A DNA stretch of 27,088 nt from Guillardia theta CCMP2712. Lineage: Eukaryota; Cryptophyceae; Pyrenomonadales; Geminigeraceae. Below are positions 17,735 through 26,610 of the stretch, piece by piece. The notes under the pieces are model-generated. The model searched no databases, was not told where the DNA came from, and worked only from the letters and a program-made list of their open reading frames with translations. Numbering within the stretch: position 1 is the stretch's first letter; each line of letters opens with the position of its first letter. The translations under genes and the position numbers were made by a program. Location: positions 1-27,088 of the forward strand of contig NW_005434441.1 of NCBI RefSeq assembly GCF_000315625.1, written 5' to 3'.

Positions 17735-18535
17735 CTGTCATTCAGTGCCTCCGGCCGGGCCCTGGAGCCTCCGCCGGTTCCGATTTCCGATCGCCGATCA
17801 CGGACTCTGCCAGACTCAGAGTCACTGTGTCACTCAGACGGTCGGACCGTCCGACTCGCCGACGGACCGGCGATCGCTGAACTCCGGGACAGCCGCCCGG
17901 GGACTCAGCCCGGACGCGTTCAACACTGTTGCCGCACCGTTGCACTGCCGCAGCCCCGGGCCCGGGCCGGTGGCACTCAGTGGTGCCCGGCGCCAGTCCG
18001 ACCTGTGACCGCACCGGCGGTGACGGTCCGGACGCTCCCACAGTCACCGTGCCAGGCCGCCGCACCGTCACGCCGCACGGTGGCCTTACTGCTGGCCGCT
18101 GCGGATCGCTCCCAGGCTCCGAGGCTCAGGCTGGCAGCGCTCGGCCCGCTTGTCGCCGGGCGCTCGGCCCCGCCCGGCCGGGGCCGCCGCGCGCCGCGGG
18201 CCCGCGGCCGCGACGGACGGTCACAACTGACCGTGGCAGTCACGTGAGCGGCCGGGCCGCGGCGCCGCGGCAGTGCGGCTTCCGAGTTCAACTGAGTAGT
18301 AGTAGTAGCCGCTAGGCGGACTGAGCCCTACTAGAACCGTGACACTCAGCCGGCTGCCGTGAGTGCCGCGCCTCGGCCAACCGTCGCGTGTCCGAACTGA
18401 ACGGACTCTTCGGCGCCGGAACTCGGACGGCCGGTCAGGGGCCGCCCGGCCGCTTCGGGCGCCGCCCGCGGCGGGGGCGCGGCGGCGCAGTGGGCAGTCC
18501 GGTACCGTCCGCGGCGGGCCGATCACTAGGCTACT
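17735..18535. other. GC-rich island D (non-coding, dispersed family)
   Basis: About 800 bp of very high G+C and CpG with the same vocabulary as islands A to C: CACTCAGTG, GTCACTGTG, GACCGTCCGAC, CCGGGCCCGGGCCGG, GATCACTAGGCTAC. TTCCGAGTT, found in island A at 720, recurs near 18280, followed by CAACTGAGTAG. Borders are abrupt; AT-rich DNA lies on the left and normal composition resumes at about 18535. Frames of up to 171 codons are compositional artefacts. Confidence 0.6.
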
Positions 18536-19225
18536 CTATCTTGCTTCACATCAATTCTTCAAAAACATTCGCATCGCTTGGCAAGTTGTGGCAGACTCGA
18601 CTCTTTTTCAAAAACTCCATAGCCTCGATGTGACCCGGCGCAATGCAACATGAAACTCTGTTTATTTCAAACATTTTTCCTTTGTGAGACTGCCAAAATG
18701 ACATTCGCATCAAATGTCAGTTTATGAGTAAGAGAGTAAGTTTGCAAGAGTGTAGCTTGCAAAGACATCTTCGTGTCCACGCTTTTCACTCGTGCGTTCT
18801 GGTTCCTGGTCTCATTGGGCCTAATTGGAGACCATAATCGTTCTCATCAGCAGCTAGATGGATGGTCATGACAGAGAGTTTTTGATGTTTCTCATAGCGT
18901 TGTGTATGAAGGATTTTTCTCGACTCACGATTTCTCTGGAATAAGATGTAATCAAGTTTTGAATGAACTCAGTGTTGTATCCATGAGGATCCGGAACCAC
19001 GGATACTCGTCGGATACTCTGCCGGATATTCCCTATATAGGCGGACGCATCTCGTGCGGACGGCCTCCTGAATTTCCCCCACTTGCATGCACAGTGAGTG
19101 TGGTGGTTGTGCGTAGTTTACCTCCCAGTAAACTTAGAGACTTCTATTTCCTGCTTCCCAATCTTCTTCATCCTTACTTTACTCGTGTCGTTGACAATCT
19201 CTGTGTTGTGTATACAACACTCAGT
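18536..19225. other. Intergenic sequence, no gene seen
   Basis: Ordinary composition. A 118-codon plus-strand frame at 18902-19258 contains a GTGAGTG donor-like site at about 19093, but I recognise no domain and find no exon partner. Confidence 0.35.
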
Positions 19226-19328
19226 CTCACAGTCTGTCTCATATCACAGTCTATATGATGTCTGACATCACAGTCTGTATGAAGTGTGACATCACAGTCT
19301 GTATGATCTTACAGTCTGCATGACTTCT
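19226..19328. repeat. 24-bp tandem repeat (CACAGTCTGTATGA type)
   Basis: About four degenerate copies of a unit starting ATCACAGTCTGTATGA and ending TGTGAC/TCTGAC. The central two copies are 24 bp apart; the outer ones are truncated or diverged. Confidence 0.8.
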
Positions 19329-19329
19329 G

Positions 19330-19629
19330 CCCTCCTCCTTTCCTCCTGCCCCACCTCAGCTGAGCCTGCAAGGGGTAATCTTGAAGCCTGGTCAAGTGTC
19401 CGACTCTTCGAAGAGGTCAAGGGTCATGAATAGATAAGATATTCGTTTTATCCTGTCTGAAATAATTGCATTTCGCTCTGATGTAGTTCTAAATTGCCGA
19501 TAAACCTACATTTCAATATCCAGTCATTTTTAAAATAATGTTTTAATACCAAACGCTGTGAGTTTTCACTGTCTCTTTGAAAGTGCTGACATGCTCAGTC
19601 ATCAAAGTGATTTCCCCAAAATACCTTTC
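19330..19629. other. Intergenic sequence, no gene seen
   Basis: AT-rich sequence between the tandem repeat and the G/C-tract zone. No coding or RNA feature recognised. Confidence 0.4.
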
Positions 19630-20395
19630 GAAATCACCCCACCCCTTCAGAAATAATCTGTATCCGCATATACCCACCCGTACTGTCGGCTACGGATGCA
19701 TTACTACGACTGTATACCCCCACCCCCTCAAGTTTCCTGGTTTCATCACCCCTGTACCCCATCCTCCGACTCCAATCTCCGGACCTTTCGGTGTGTAAAC
19801 AATCACTAGGGTGGGGTAATATGTACACCCTTATTTTATCAGGATTTTATTTCATAATAAGGGGTGGGTGATTGGTTTGTATCCTTTTTGGGGGGTAGGG
19901 TCACTATCGCGCTCAAAAACCTGTTTGAACCGCCTAGGGAAGTCACCAAGACTGGGTGGGGGTGAGGGGTTGAACAAGGGAAAATGGGGGGTAGGGGTGT
20001 AACGTGTAAGGGTAGGCATGGAATGCTTCATTCCAAAAGCAACCGATTCGCAGGTGGGGGTTCCTTTCAGAGGGGTGATAACCACATGGGGGTGGGGTAG
20101 TGAAAGGAGCAAACACGCTGATCAGGGGTAATAGAAAGAAAGGGTTGGTCTGGGACACCCCATAGAGCTTTAGATGGCCTTATGGACCGGTCAAAATAAA
20201 TGGAATAGTACGATTATTTGGAGGTAGGGTATTCAAATGAAGGGGTCAATGTAGTCATGTACCCCTGGTCGAACAGCGAATTTGGAAAATGTTGCAAAGG
20301 GTGGGGGCGAGGGGTGAAAAGGTCCGCGAAGAGTACGTGGGGTACTTTTGTAGGGGGTAGGGGTAGACACGTTCTGGGCAGGGGTAGGCACAAAA
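19630..20395. repeat. Second polarised CCCC / GGGGTAGGG tract zone
   Basis: C-type tracts (ACCCCACCCC, TACCCACCC, TACCCCCACCCCC, GTACCCC) occupy 19636-19765. From 19806 to 20390 nearly all tracts are G-type (GGGTGGGGTAA, GGGGGGTAGGG, GGGGGGTAGGGGTG, GTAGGGGGTAGGGGTAG). Polarity flips once near 19800, in the same C-then-G order as at 11320-11965. Confidence 0.55.
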
Positions 20396-20900
20396 AGTTT
20401 CGGATCAGTTGTCAGCGCCCGGCATGTCCTGGGAGTGGAGAGGGAACATGGCGGGAGCTGGAGAGGGCGGGCGGGCGGGTTGACGGGCTGGTCATGCTGG
20501 GGCAGGGGGTGATTGGGGAGCTGACAGACAGAGAGGAAGGGATCGACTCGGTGGAGAGTCTAGTGATACGTAGGTAGAGCTGAACAACTTTAGGCTAGGT
20601 AAGAAATCTTGTGTACTTCGACAAGAGGACGTGGATATTGGACATAGGTGGAGCAGTGGTAGAGTTTTTGAAATCGTGAGAAGGAGAGCAGGATAAAAAT
20701 GCGGGGAAAGTTGGAGGTAGTGGAAAGGGAGGGGGGGGGTCGGAAGAACAGTAGTGTGTAAATACACCATGGAGAAACTGGAAATAGGGAGGCCATAGCC
20801 GGAGGGATTTGGTTCCAGCTCAATCTGAAGAAGCAGACTAGTCGATGACCTGCTAGTTTCTGACTCGGTTCTCGCAGGGAAGGGTTAGACTTCGTGAACG
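20396..20900 (+). promoter_or_regulatory. Upstream region and probable leader of the cyclase gene
   Basis: Purine-rich sequence with no clear coding. GGTTCTCGCAG at about 20869-20879 is a good splice-acceptor match just before the start, so a leader intron is likely. An in-frame TGA three codons before ATG 20901 marks the end of the untranslated leader. Confidence 0.35.
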
Positions 20901-23900
20901 ATGTCTACGCTTGTGGACAGTTCCGGTGCCAAGGGTTTTCAGAAGGCCCCTTACAGGCAGAGGAGGAAAAGCAAGACATCCCTGACGGTCAATGTCAGCT
21001 GCTCCTGCCTTGCAAATGTCCATCCCGATGCGATGAAAATGCCGACGAATGTCAGGACGCCAGAGCCCATCCCCGAGTGGTCGGTGCGGGCCAAGGCAAG
21101 ATGGAGGAAGGCGATCTGGTATGTGACGCAGGAGGCGAAGAAGAAGCGAGCTCTCCGCTCCTCTATCCTGAAGCGATCCTTCAAACTCTGTCAGAGCCAG
21201 TCCCCTCCCACTCCTTCCATAGTCTCCGTGTTCCGACGAAGATCCAGCTTCTCTACGAAGTCACCGGCCAAGGGCTACTTCAAGGGAAGGAAGAACTCTG
21301 CAGTACTCCTGCAGAATGTCAAGGAGGCGAAGTCAGGCCAGCTCTTCCTGTCATCAGCGTCGGACATCAGCCCTGCGCATAAGGAGGCGATGGAGGCGTC
21401 AGTGAGCTCGAGCTCCTTCTCCATGAACAGGCTTCGTCACTTCTACATGACCGATGTCTGCGAGGAGATCCCTTCCGTCCTCAACTCGTCCATGTACATC
21501 CTTGCCTGCTGGGGCGCGACATGCTTCGTCACGTTCGTTCCTGACCTCCATCAGTTCTTCTACGCTGGATCGAGCTCATTGCTCACACAGATGGTGCAGT
21601 CGTGCTGGATCCTGTTCGCTTTGGACTTCATCATGAGGTCCCTGTGCCAAGACAAGTTTGTTGGCTCCATGTATTTTATCCTCGACGCGATTTCCATCAT
21701 CTCCCTCCTCCCGGACGTGATCGGCCACGAGCTCTCCGGCTTCCTCCTCTACTTCCCCTTGAGGATCATGGTGCTCGCCCGCAGCTGGCAGACAGCACGG
21801 GCGGGCTCGCACATGGCCTCCTTCCTGGGACTGTACATCGACAGGACGAGGTCAGACTCGTCCTTCCCTCTCAATGTTCTCGGGGTCAGGTGGGAGACTC
21901 AGGACGAGTCCAAGATCGATCACGAGCTTGACAGGAGCATCGTCAAGCGCTGCTGCGCGACTGTCGGCTGCCTTGTCTTGCTCCTGTGCCTGCAGGCCGC
22001 CATGGTCCCACCCATGGAGAAGCGATTGACGCAGGATCTGAGGATGCTGGGGACCTCCTTCTACTATGGCGCGAACGCGAACGTGAAGAACAGGGCCTTC
22101 GCTCCTATCGTCTCCTCCTACCTGCAGGAGTACAGCCGGGCTAACCTGGAAGTGGTGTACCTGGAGCTGGCGGGCGTGAAGGTCTACGGCGACAAGACGC
22201 GCATCGAGAGCCTGAGGATGTATCCAGCCGAGGGCGTGCAGACCTGCCTGGTGGACGAGAAGCTGGGGAAGTGCTGCGTGCATCTGGACCAGCGGGAGCT
22301 CGCGCGCAGCTCGGCTGGCTTCCGGCTGCTGACGGCATTTGTCGTCACCTTTGTCCTGTTCTTCTCCTCCTGGAGCCTTGCTGGGCTGCTCCGCCGGAAG
22401 ATCATCCGCCCTCTCGACAACATCGCGAGCAAGATCCGCAAGATGGTGGATGACCCACTTCAGCCCTTGTCCTGCGATCGGCACACCCAGCCCCAGATGA
22501 AGAAGATCGAGTACGGCCTCTTCAGCCTCGCACGCCTGCTCCAGCTCGGGTTCGGAGAAGCAGGAGCGAGGGTCATCTCAAGGACGCTTGCGAGCGGGAC
22601 CATCTCGGCGCTGGACACGAACAAGCCCGGCTCGATCGTCAACGCCTTCTTCGGCTTCTGCGACATCAGGAACTTCACGTCGCTCACGGAGGTGCTGCAA
22701 GCCGACGTGGTGAAGCTCGTCAACGGGGTGGCGCGGAGGCTCCACGACAGCGTCGTTGAGTTCCATGGGGATCCAAACAAGAACATCGGGGACGCTTTCT
22801 TGGTGAGACACCCTCTCCCTCCTCTGCCCTCTTCTCCTCCTCCTCCTCCTAATCCTCATCCTCATCCTCATCCACCACCTCCTCCACCTCATCAGCATCA
22901 GCATCAGCATCATCACATTCCCCCGCCGCGCTGCAGCATTCCCCGCCTTCCCTGCTTCCCTTCCTCTCCTTCCGCATGGACAGTCCTCCCCTCGGCCTCC
23001 TTGCCGTAGCTGACGCCTTGCTCAGGTGGTGTGGAAGCCCAAGAAGGGGATCGAAACGATCCAGGATGTGGCAGATGCCGCGCTCAAGTCATACATCCAG
23101 TGCATGCTGGAAATTGCAAGGGACACAAAGCTCAACGCGCAAATCAGCCGGCCTGCCGTTCAGGAGCGAATGCCGGGCTTCACAATCAGGATGGGGTTCG
23201 GACTTCACTTTGGGTAAGTCCCTCCGCTCCATCCTCTCTCTTTCTAGACTGCTCTTATTCCTCCTCCTCCTCCTCTCTATCAACATCACCATCTCCGTCA
23301 TCATCATCATCATGAACACCACCACCACCACCACCACCATATTTCTTCTGTAACAACCACACCTTCCTCTTCTTCGATCTCTGACACCCTTTTTCTTGAT
23401 CCTGACCTTCACTCCAGGTGGGCTGTTGAGTGTGTGATTGGCTCCAAACACAAGGTGGATGTGTCTTACCTCAGGTGACAACCTTCAATGCACACCATCC
23501 CCCCTCTTGCCCCCCCTCCTCCTCCTCCTCCTCCTCATCCTCCTCATCCCCATCATCATACTCGTCTCACTCTCCTCCTCCTCCTCCTCCTCCTCCTCCT
23601 CCTCCTTTCCTCAACACGAACGCAAATGCCCTTGTCTGAGCCACAATCTCTTCTTTCACTCGTCTCACTCTCCTCCCCCTCCCTCCCTGTCTCTCACCAT
23701 CGCTGACTCCTCCCTCAGTCCGGACGTCAACATGTCCTCTCGCCTCGAGGCAGCCACCAAGCAGTACGGCGTCTCCATCCTCATGTCCGGCGACGTCGTC
23801 GGCCTCCTCTCTACCGACGCTCAGCGTCTCTGCCGCCGCGTCGACCGCGTGACCGTCAAGGGGAGCAAGTCGCCCATCGATCTCTACACCTTCGATGAGC

Positions 23901-24229
23901 CGACGCTGGTCAGTCAGGGAGGGACCGTCCCCGACGACGTCGACTTCTCCTCCATCCGCTCCAACCAGAGCTTCTTCTCCGTTGTCCGCCCTCGAACGAC
24001 CTCCGAGTTCCGCAAGGAGTTCGAGCAGGCGATCTCCCTTTACCTCGGCGGCATCGACGGCTCGCTGGCGGACTGGGAGGAGGCGCAGGTCAGGCTGGAT
24101 CGTTGCCTTGAGATGGAGCCCTTCGACGGTCCCACACGAGCCATCAAGACTTACATAGAGGAGGCGTCGGTGATTCCGAAGGAGATGAGGAAGAGGTGGA
24201 AGGGGTACAGGGCCTTAGAGGAGAAGTGA
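20901..24229 (+). CDS. Voltage-sensor-like membrane class III adenylate cyclase
   Basis: Exons 20901-22802, 23026-23213, 23418-23474 and 23719-24229 join in frame to 885 residues. The first ~190 residues are basic and cytosolic. Residues ~195-310 hold four membrane segments like an ion-channel voltage sensor, with an acidic third segment (YFILDAISIISLLPD) and a fourth with R288, R294 and R300. A fifth segment (~350-372), a ~100-residue loop domain, a sixth segment (~474-495) and a HAMP-like linker (RRKIIRPLDNIASKI) follow. The cyclase domain has both metal aspartates (D588 in FCDIRNFTSL, D631 in NIGDAFLVVW). It also has the ATP-type lysine/aspartate pair (K627, D711) and the transition-state Asn and Arg (N720, R724 in DVNMSSRLE). 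All key residues are present, so cAMP synthesis is likely. The tail (LCRRVDRVTVKG, SLYLGGIDGSLADWEEA) matches post-catalytic regions of protist cyclases. No pore helix is visible. Family assignment is firm; the voltage-sensing role is inference. Confidence 0.88.
22836..22915 (+). repeat. Short CTC/CAT repeats inside cyclase intron 1
   Basis: CCT, ATCCTC and CATCAG repeats fill much of the first intron (22803-23025). The other cyclase introns carry similar CTC arrays (23255-23275, 23515-23610). On the coding strand these act as long pyrimidine tracts. Confidence 0.8.
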
Positions 24230-24488
24230 TTGTACAGTACTTGTAGTTAAACTCTCATGAAGATAATTTTACATCCTCCTCTACCTCCCTCTCCCCTGCA
24301 CATGCTACATTCACTCTCCCTCCCTCCTCCCTTCTCTGTCTCCTTCCCACCCTTCTTCCTCCGCTTGCTCCCCTCTGAGATCGCACCCTGCATTCCCGCC
24401 ATCTTAATCTGCTCCTCCTCCTCCTCCTCCTCCTCCTCCTCTTTCTGATTCCGTCCTCTCTCCCCTCCTCTCTCCCCCTGCCTCCGTA
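24230..24488. other. Convergent 3' intergenic region
   Basis: Only 259 bp separate the cyclase stop from the stop codon of the minus-strand gene at 24489. The region is C/T-rich with a CTC array at 24412-24441. No canonical AATAAA was seen for either gene. Confidence 0.6.
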
Positions 24489-25300
24489 TCATCGAGCAGG
24501 AGGAGCGGGCCGCATGGCGCCATACCTTCGCCTTGTGCCTTCCTCCCCAAGAGAGATGCTCCTGACCAGTCGATCCAAAGTCCGCATGTTTGACCTGAGC
24601 TCCTCCTCCCGCTTCTTCTTCACGCGTTCAAAGTAGTCCTCCTCTCCCTCCTCGTCGTCTGTCCAGTCCGCCAAGTTCACTCCTTCGTCCAACCTCCTCG
24701 TGCTCCTACTCCCTCCATCCCCCCCGTCCCCTCTACTTTGCTCTCTTCGCTTCTCCTGCTCGCCTCTCCTCCGCGGCATCCTGCGATACAACGCGGAATC
24801 ACCTCCGAACATCGTCGAGCAACAGCGTGTCATTGTCACCTGGCGGCGGAGGAGGCGGAGGAGGAGGCGGAGGAGGAGGCGGAGGAGGGTCTTGCTTCTT
24901 GCTTGCGCAGCTGCCGTCGTTGGGAGATCAGGAAGTCGATGTTTGCATCGACCAGCCCAGCGGCTGTCATCTGACGACAGACAAGATCAGATCTGTGTGT
25001 TCTCTTCCCCAGTTCAGCCTCAGCACTCTCCTCCAGCCCTCCAAGGCCTCAAGCATGTCAACTCACCAACTTTGATCGAGGCGCATGGCCGATCTTCAGC
25101 TGCAGCTGGACGTCCATCATGCCTCGTTCGTCGTCTCTCTTCTCTCCTCCTCCAGCTCCTGAGGTCTTCCTCTTGCTCATCCTCCCCCCTCTCTCCCGGT
25201 CCTGCTTCCCCTTCGTATCCCTCTTCTTCTCTCTCCTCTGTGCTTGCTGATCCGCCTCCTCCCCCGCCTCCTCCGCTAATGTAGAGGCTCCTCCGCCCAT
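24489..25300 (-). CDS. Unrecognised 218-residue charged protein, three exons
   Basis: Exons 25067-25300, 24840-24970 and 24489-24780 join in frame on the minus strand. Intron 1 (24971-25066, 96 nt) is GTGAGT...GTCGTCAG; intron 2 (24781-24839, 59 nt) is GTGACA...ATCGCAG. The product starts MGGGASTLAEEAGEEADQQ and has a lysine/arginine-rich stretch with MSKRKTSGAGGG. It continues through MMDVQLQLKIGHAPRSKL and AAGLVDANIDFLISQRRQL, then a Ser/Ala tract encoded by a CCTCCG-type array. It ends with an acidic-basic segment (VNLADWTDDEEGEEDYF, then ERVKKKREEEL) likely to be helical. No signal peptide, membrane helix or catalytic motif is visible. A shorter start at the inner ATG of MSKRK is possible. 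I do not know its family. The coding call rests on two good splice pairs that each restore an open, non-repetitive frame. Confidence 0.6.
24845..24893. repeat. GGCGGAGGA-type repeat within exon 2
   Basis: Tandem GGAGGC/GGAGGA units which, on the minus strand, encode the Ser/Ala tract of the 218-residue protein and end at its second splice donor. Confidence 0.85.
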
Positions 25301-25321
25301 AGTTGAGGACAAATTTCGGAA

Positions 25322-25400
25322 CCAGCAACGGTATTGTAACGGTGATCAAGGTTATTTAACTGTTTTGTAACGAGTAAAATGTAACGGTTCCCTGTAGCTG
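25322..25400 (-). promoter_or_regulatory. Upstream region of 218-aa gene with repeated TAACGG motifs
   Basis: Within 80 bp upstream of the minus-strand start there are CAACGG (25326), TAACGG (25337 and 25382), TAACGA (25368) and TTAACTG (25356). TAACGG/TAACTG is the core recognised by MYB-type factors in other eukaryotes, so a clustered MYB site is possible. There is no experimental basis in the sequence alone. Confidence 0.3.
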
Positions 25401-25650
25401 GACTAACCGCTTAGGCCTTGGCGGTGATGTGCGGAAGATCTCAAAGGGGGGGTGGGGTGATCTTCAGGTCAAAGTACCGGTGGTTTTGAGTACTTGTGAG
25501 CGGGTGGGGAAGAAAGGTTCAGGTTACTTCCTTATGGAGCCTGTCAGCACTAAAACAGTTTTATAATATAAAAACAAGTAATAAGTAAATATGGTTTTAT
25601 TTGCTGACGAATATGTTGGTGGGATGGGAAAGCGAAGAGAGAGGAGGCGA
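25401..25650. other. Intergenic sequence with a G-tract
   Basis: GGGGGGGTGGGGTGATC at about 25446-25462 and GCGGGTGGGGAAG near 25500 belong to the same G-tract class as elsewhere. An AT-rich stretch (25555-25600) follows. No gene seen. Confidence 0.4.
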
Positions 25651-25675
25651 ACAGGAGCAGGAGCAGGAGCAGGAT

Positions 25676-25717
<42 letters not shown>

Positions 25718-25770
25718 AAGGAGCAGGAGAAGGAGCAGGAGCAGGAGAAGGAGAAGGAGAAGGAGACGGA
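25651..25770. repeat. AGGAGC hexanucleotide array 1
   Basis: About 19 AGGAGC/AGGATC/AGGAGA units. On the minus strand it would read as alternating Ala/Ser-Pro. Confidence 0.9.
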
Positions 25771-26153
25771 GTCAACATGAGAAGAAGGAGAAAGAGAAGC
25801 AGCAGCAAGATCAGGAAGGTCACTACCTGAAACAAGGAACAGGAAAAGGTAGTTGGAGCAGACTTTGAGAAACAGAGAGAATGAATATGAACCAGAGGAT
25901 ATTCAAGCATAGCAATGTTCTGCTCATCAAGCTTTTTCAGCAAGCAGAAACGTAGAAGAGAAAGAAATTTGACTGCGAAGAACAGATTCGTTCCATGATG
26001 TAGAATTACATGAAAACAGATTGAAAGAAGTTTGTCGTCGTCAGAACGAGCGTACTGCTGTGACGATAGTGTGGAATATTTCGCAGATCATGCGGGAATG
26101 AGCGAAATCGCGTGCAGGTAGAGGATCAGGAGAGGATGGGCAGGGAGGAAAAG
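25771..26153 (-). other. Possible minus-strand exon remnants between the two arrays
   Basis: Two protein-like minus-strand stretches lie here. RDFAHSRMICEIFHTIVTAV (about 26045-26110) follows the Ala-Pro frame of array 2. KFLSLLRFCLLKKLDEQN followed by IAMLEYPL (about 25880-25955) lies behind a TTCTTCGCAG acceptor-like site. Phases between them do not match simply and no family is recognised. They may be remnants of a gene broken up by repeat expansion, or chance. Confidence 0.2.
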
Positions 26154-26154
26154 C

Positions 26155-26222
<68 letters not shown>

Positions 26223-26223
26223 A
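26154..26223. repeat. AGGAGC hexanucleotide array 2
   Basis: About 11 uninterrupted AGGAGC units, the same motif and orientation as the array 400 bp to the left, and cleaner than it. Confidence 0.9.
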
Positions 26224-26239
26224 AGTGGGTGAAATGGGC

Positions 26240-26610
26240 AGTGCAAAAAGTACCCCCACCCCATGGTTTGCCACCCACCCAGTGGACAACCCGAAATTTA
26301 ATCATGGAAAATTGAAAATTAATAGTAATATTTGAAAGATTTTCAGTAGGAGAGCTCGGCAAACTGTTGGCCATAGAACGTCTTTTCGTTTTTAATCTTT
26401 TCTCTAAATATATTTAAAATAATATCTTTAATTATGGTACCAAAGCGTTGTGATCTTTCATATCCTGTTTACCATCGGAGGAATTATGTTGGGGGTGGGG
26501 TACTCTTCAGAGGGAGTCAAAAGGGGTGCTTTCAAGTAATGATTCGCCCAGTCAAAAGGGTAGGGCTCACTCGGACTGATGTCATTGAGGGGTGGGGTGG
26601 GGGATAACGC
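26240..26610. repeat. Third polarised C-tract to G-tract zone
   Basis: C-type tracts (GTACCCCCACCCC, CCACCCACCCA) at 26248-26282 are followed, after AT-rich DNA, by G-type tracts at 26487-26608 (TGGGGGTGGGGTACTC, AAGGGGTGC, AAGGGTAGGGC, GGGGTGGGGTGGGGG). The C-then-G order repeats that at 11320 and 19630. Confidence 0.5.

Noticed and set aside
17732-18315. Frames of up to 171 codons in GC-rich island D (and similar in islands A and C)
   Set aside because: Low-complexity Arg/Pro/Gly/Ala readings on several frames and both strands, expected where stop codons are rare in GC-rich DNA.
21852-22484. 210-codon minus-strand frame opposite the cyclase gene
   Set aside because: Shadow of the well-supported plus-strand cyclase exon, with no independent motif.
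22803-23009. Read-through of the cyclase frame past 22802
   Set aside because: The extension is Pro/His-rich repeat ending in a stop, while splicing at GTGAGA joins GDAFL to VVWKPK, the expected catalytic continuation.
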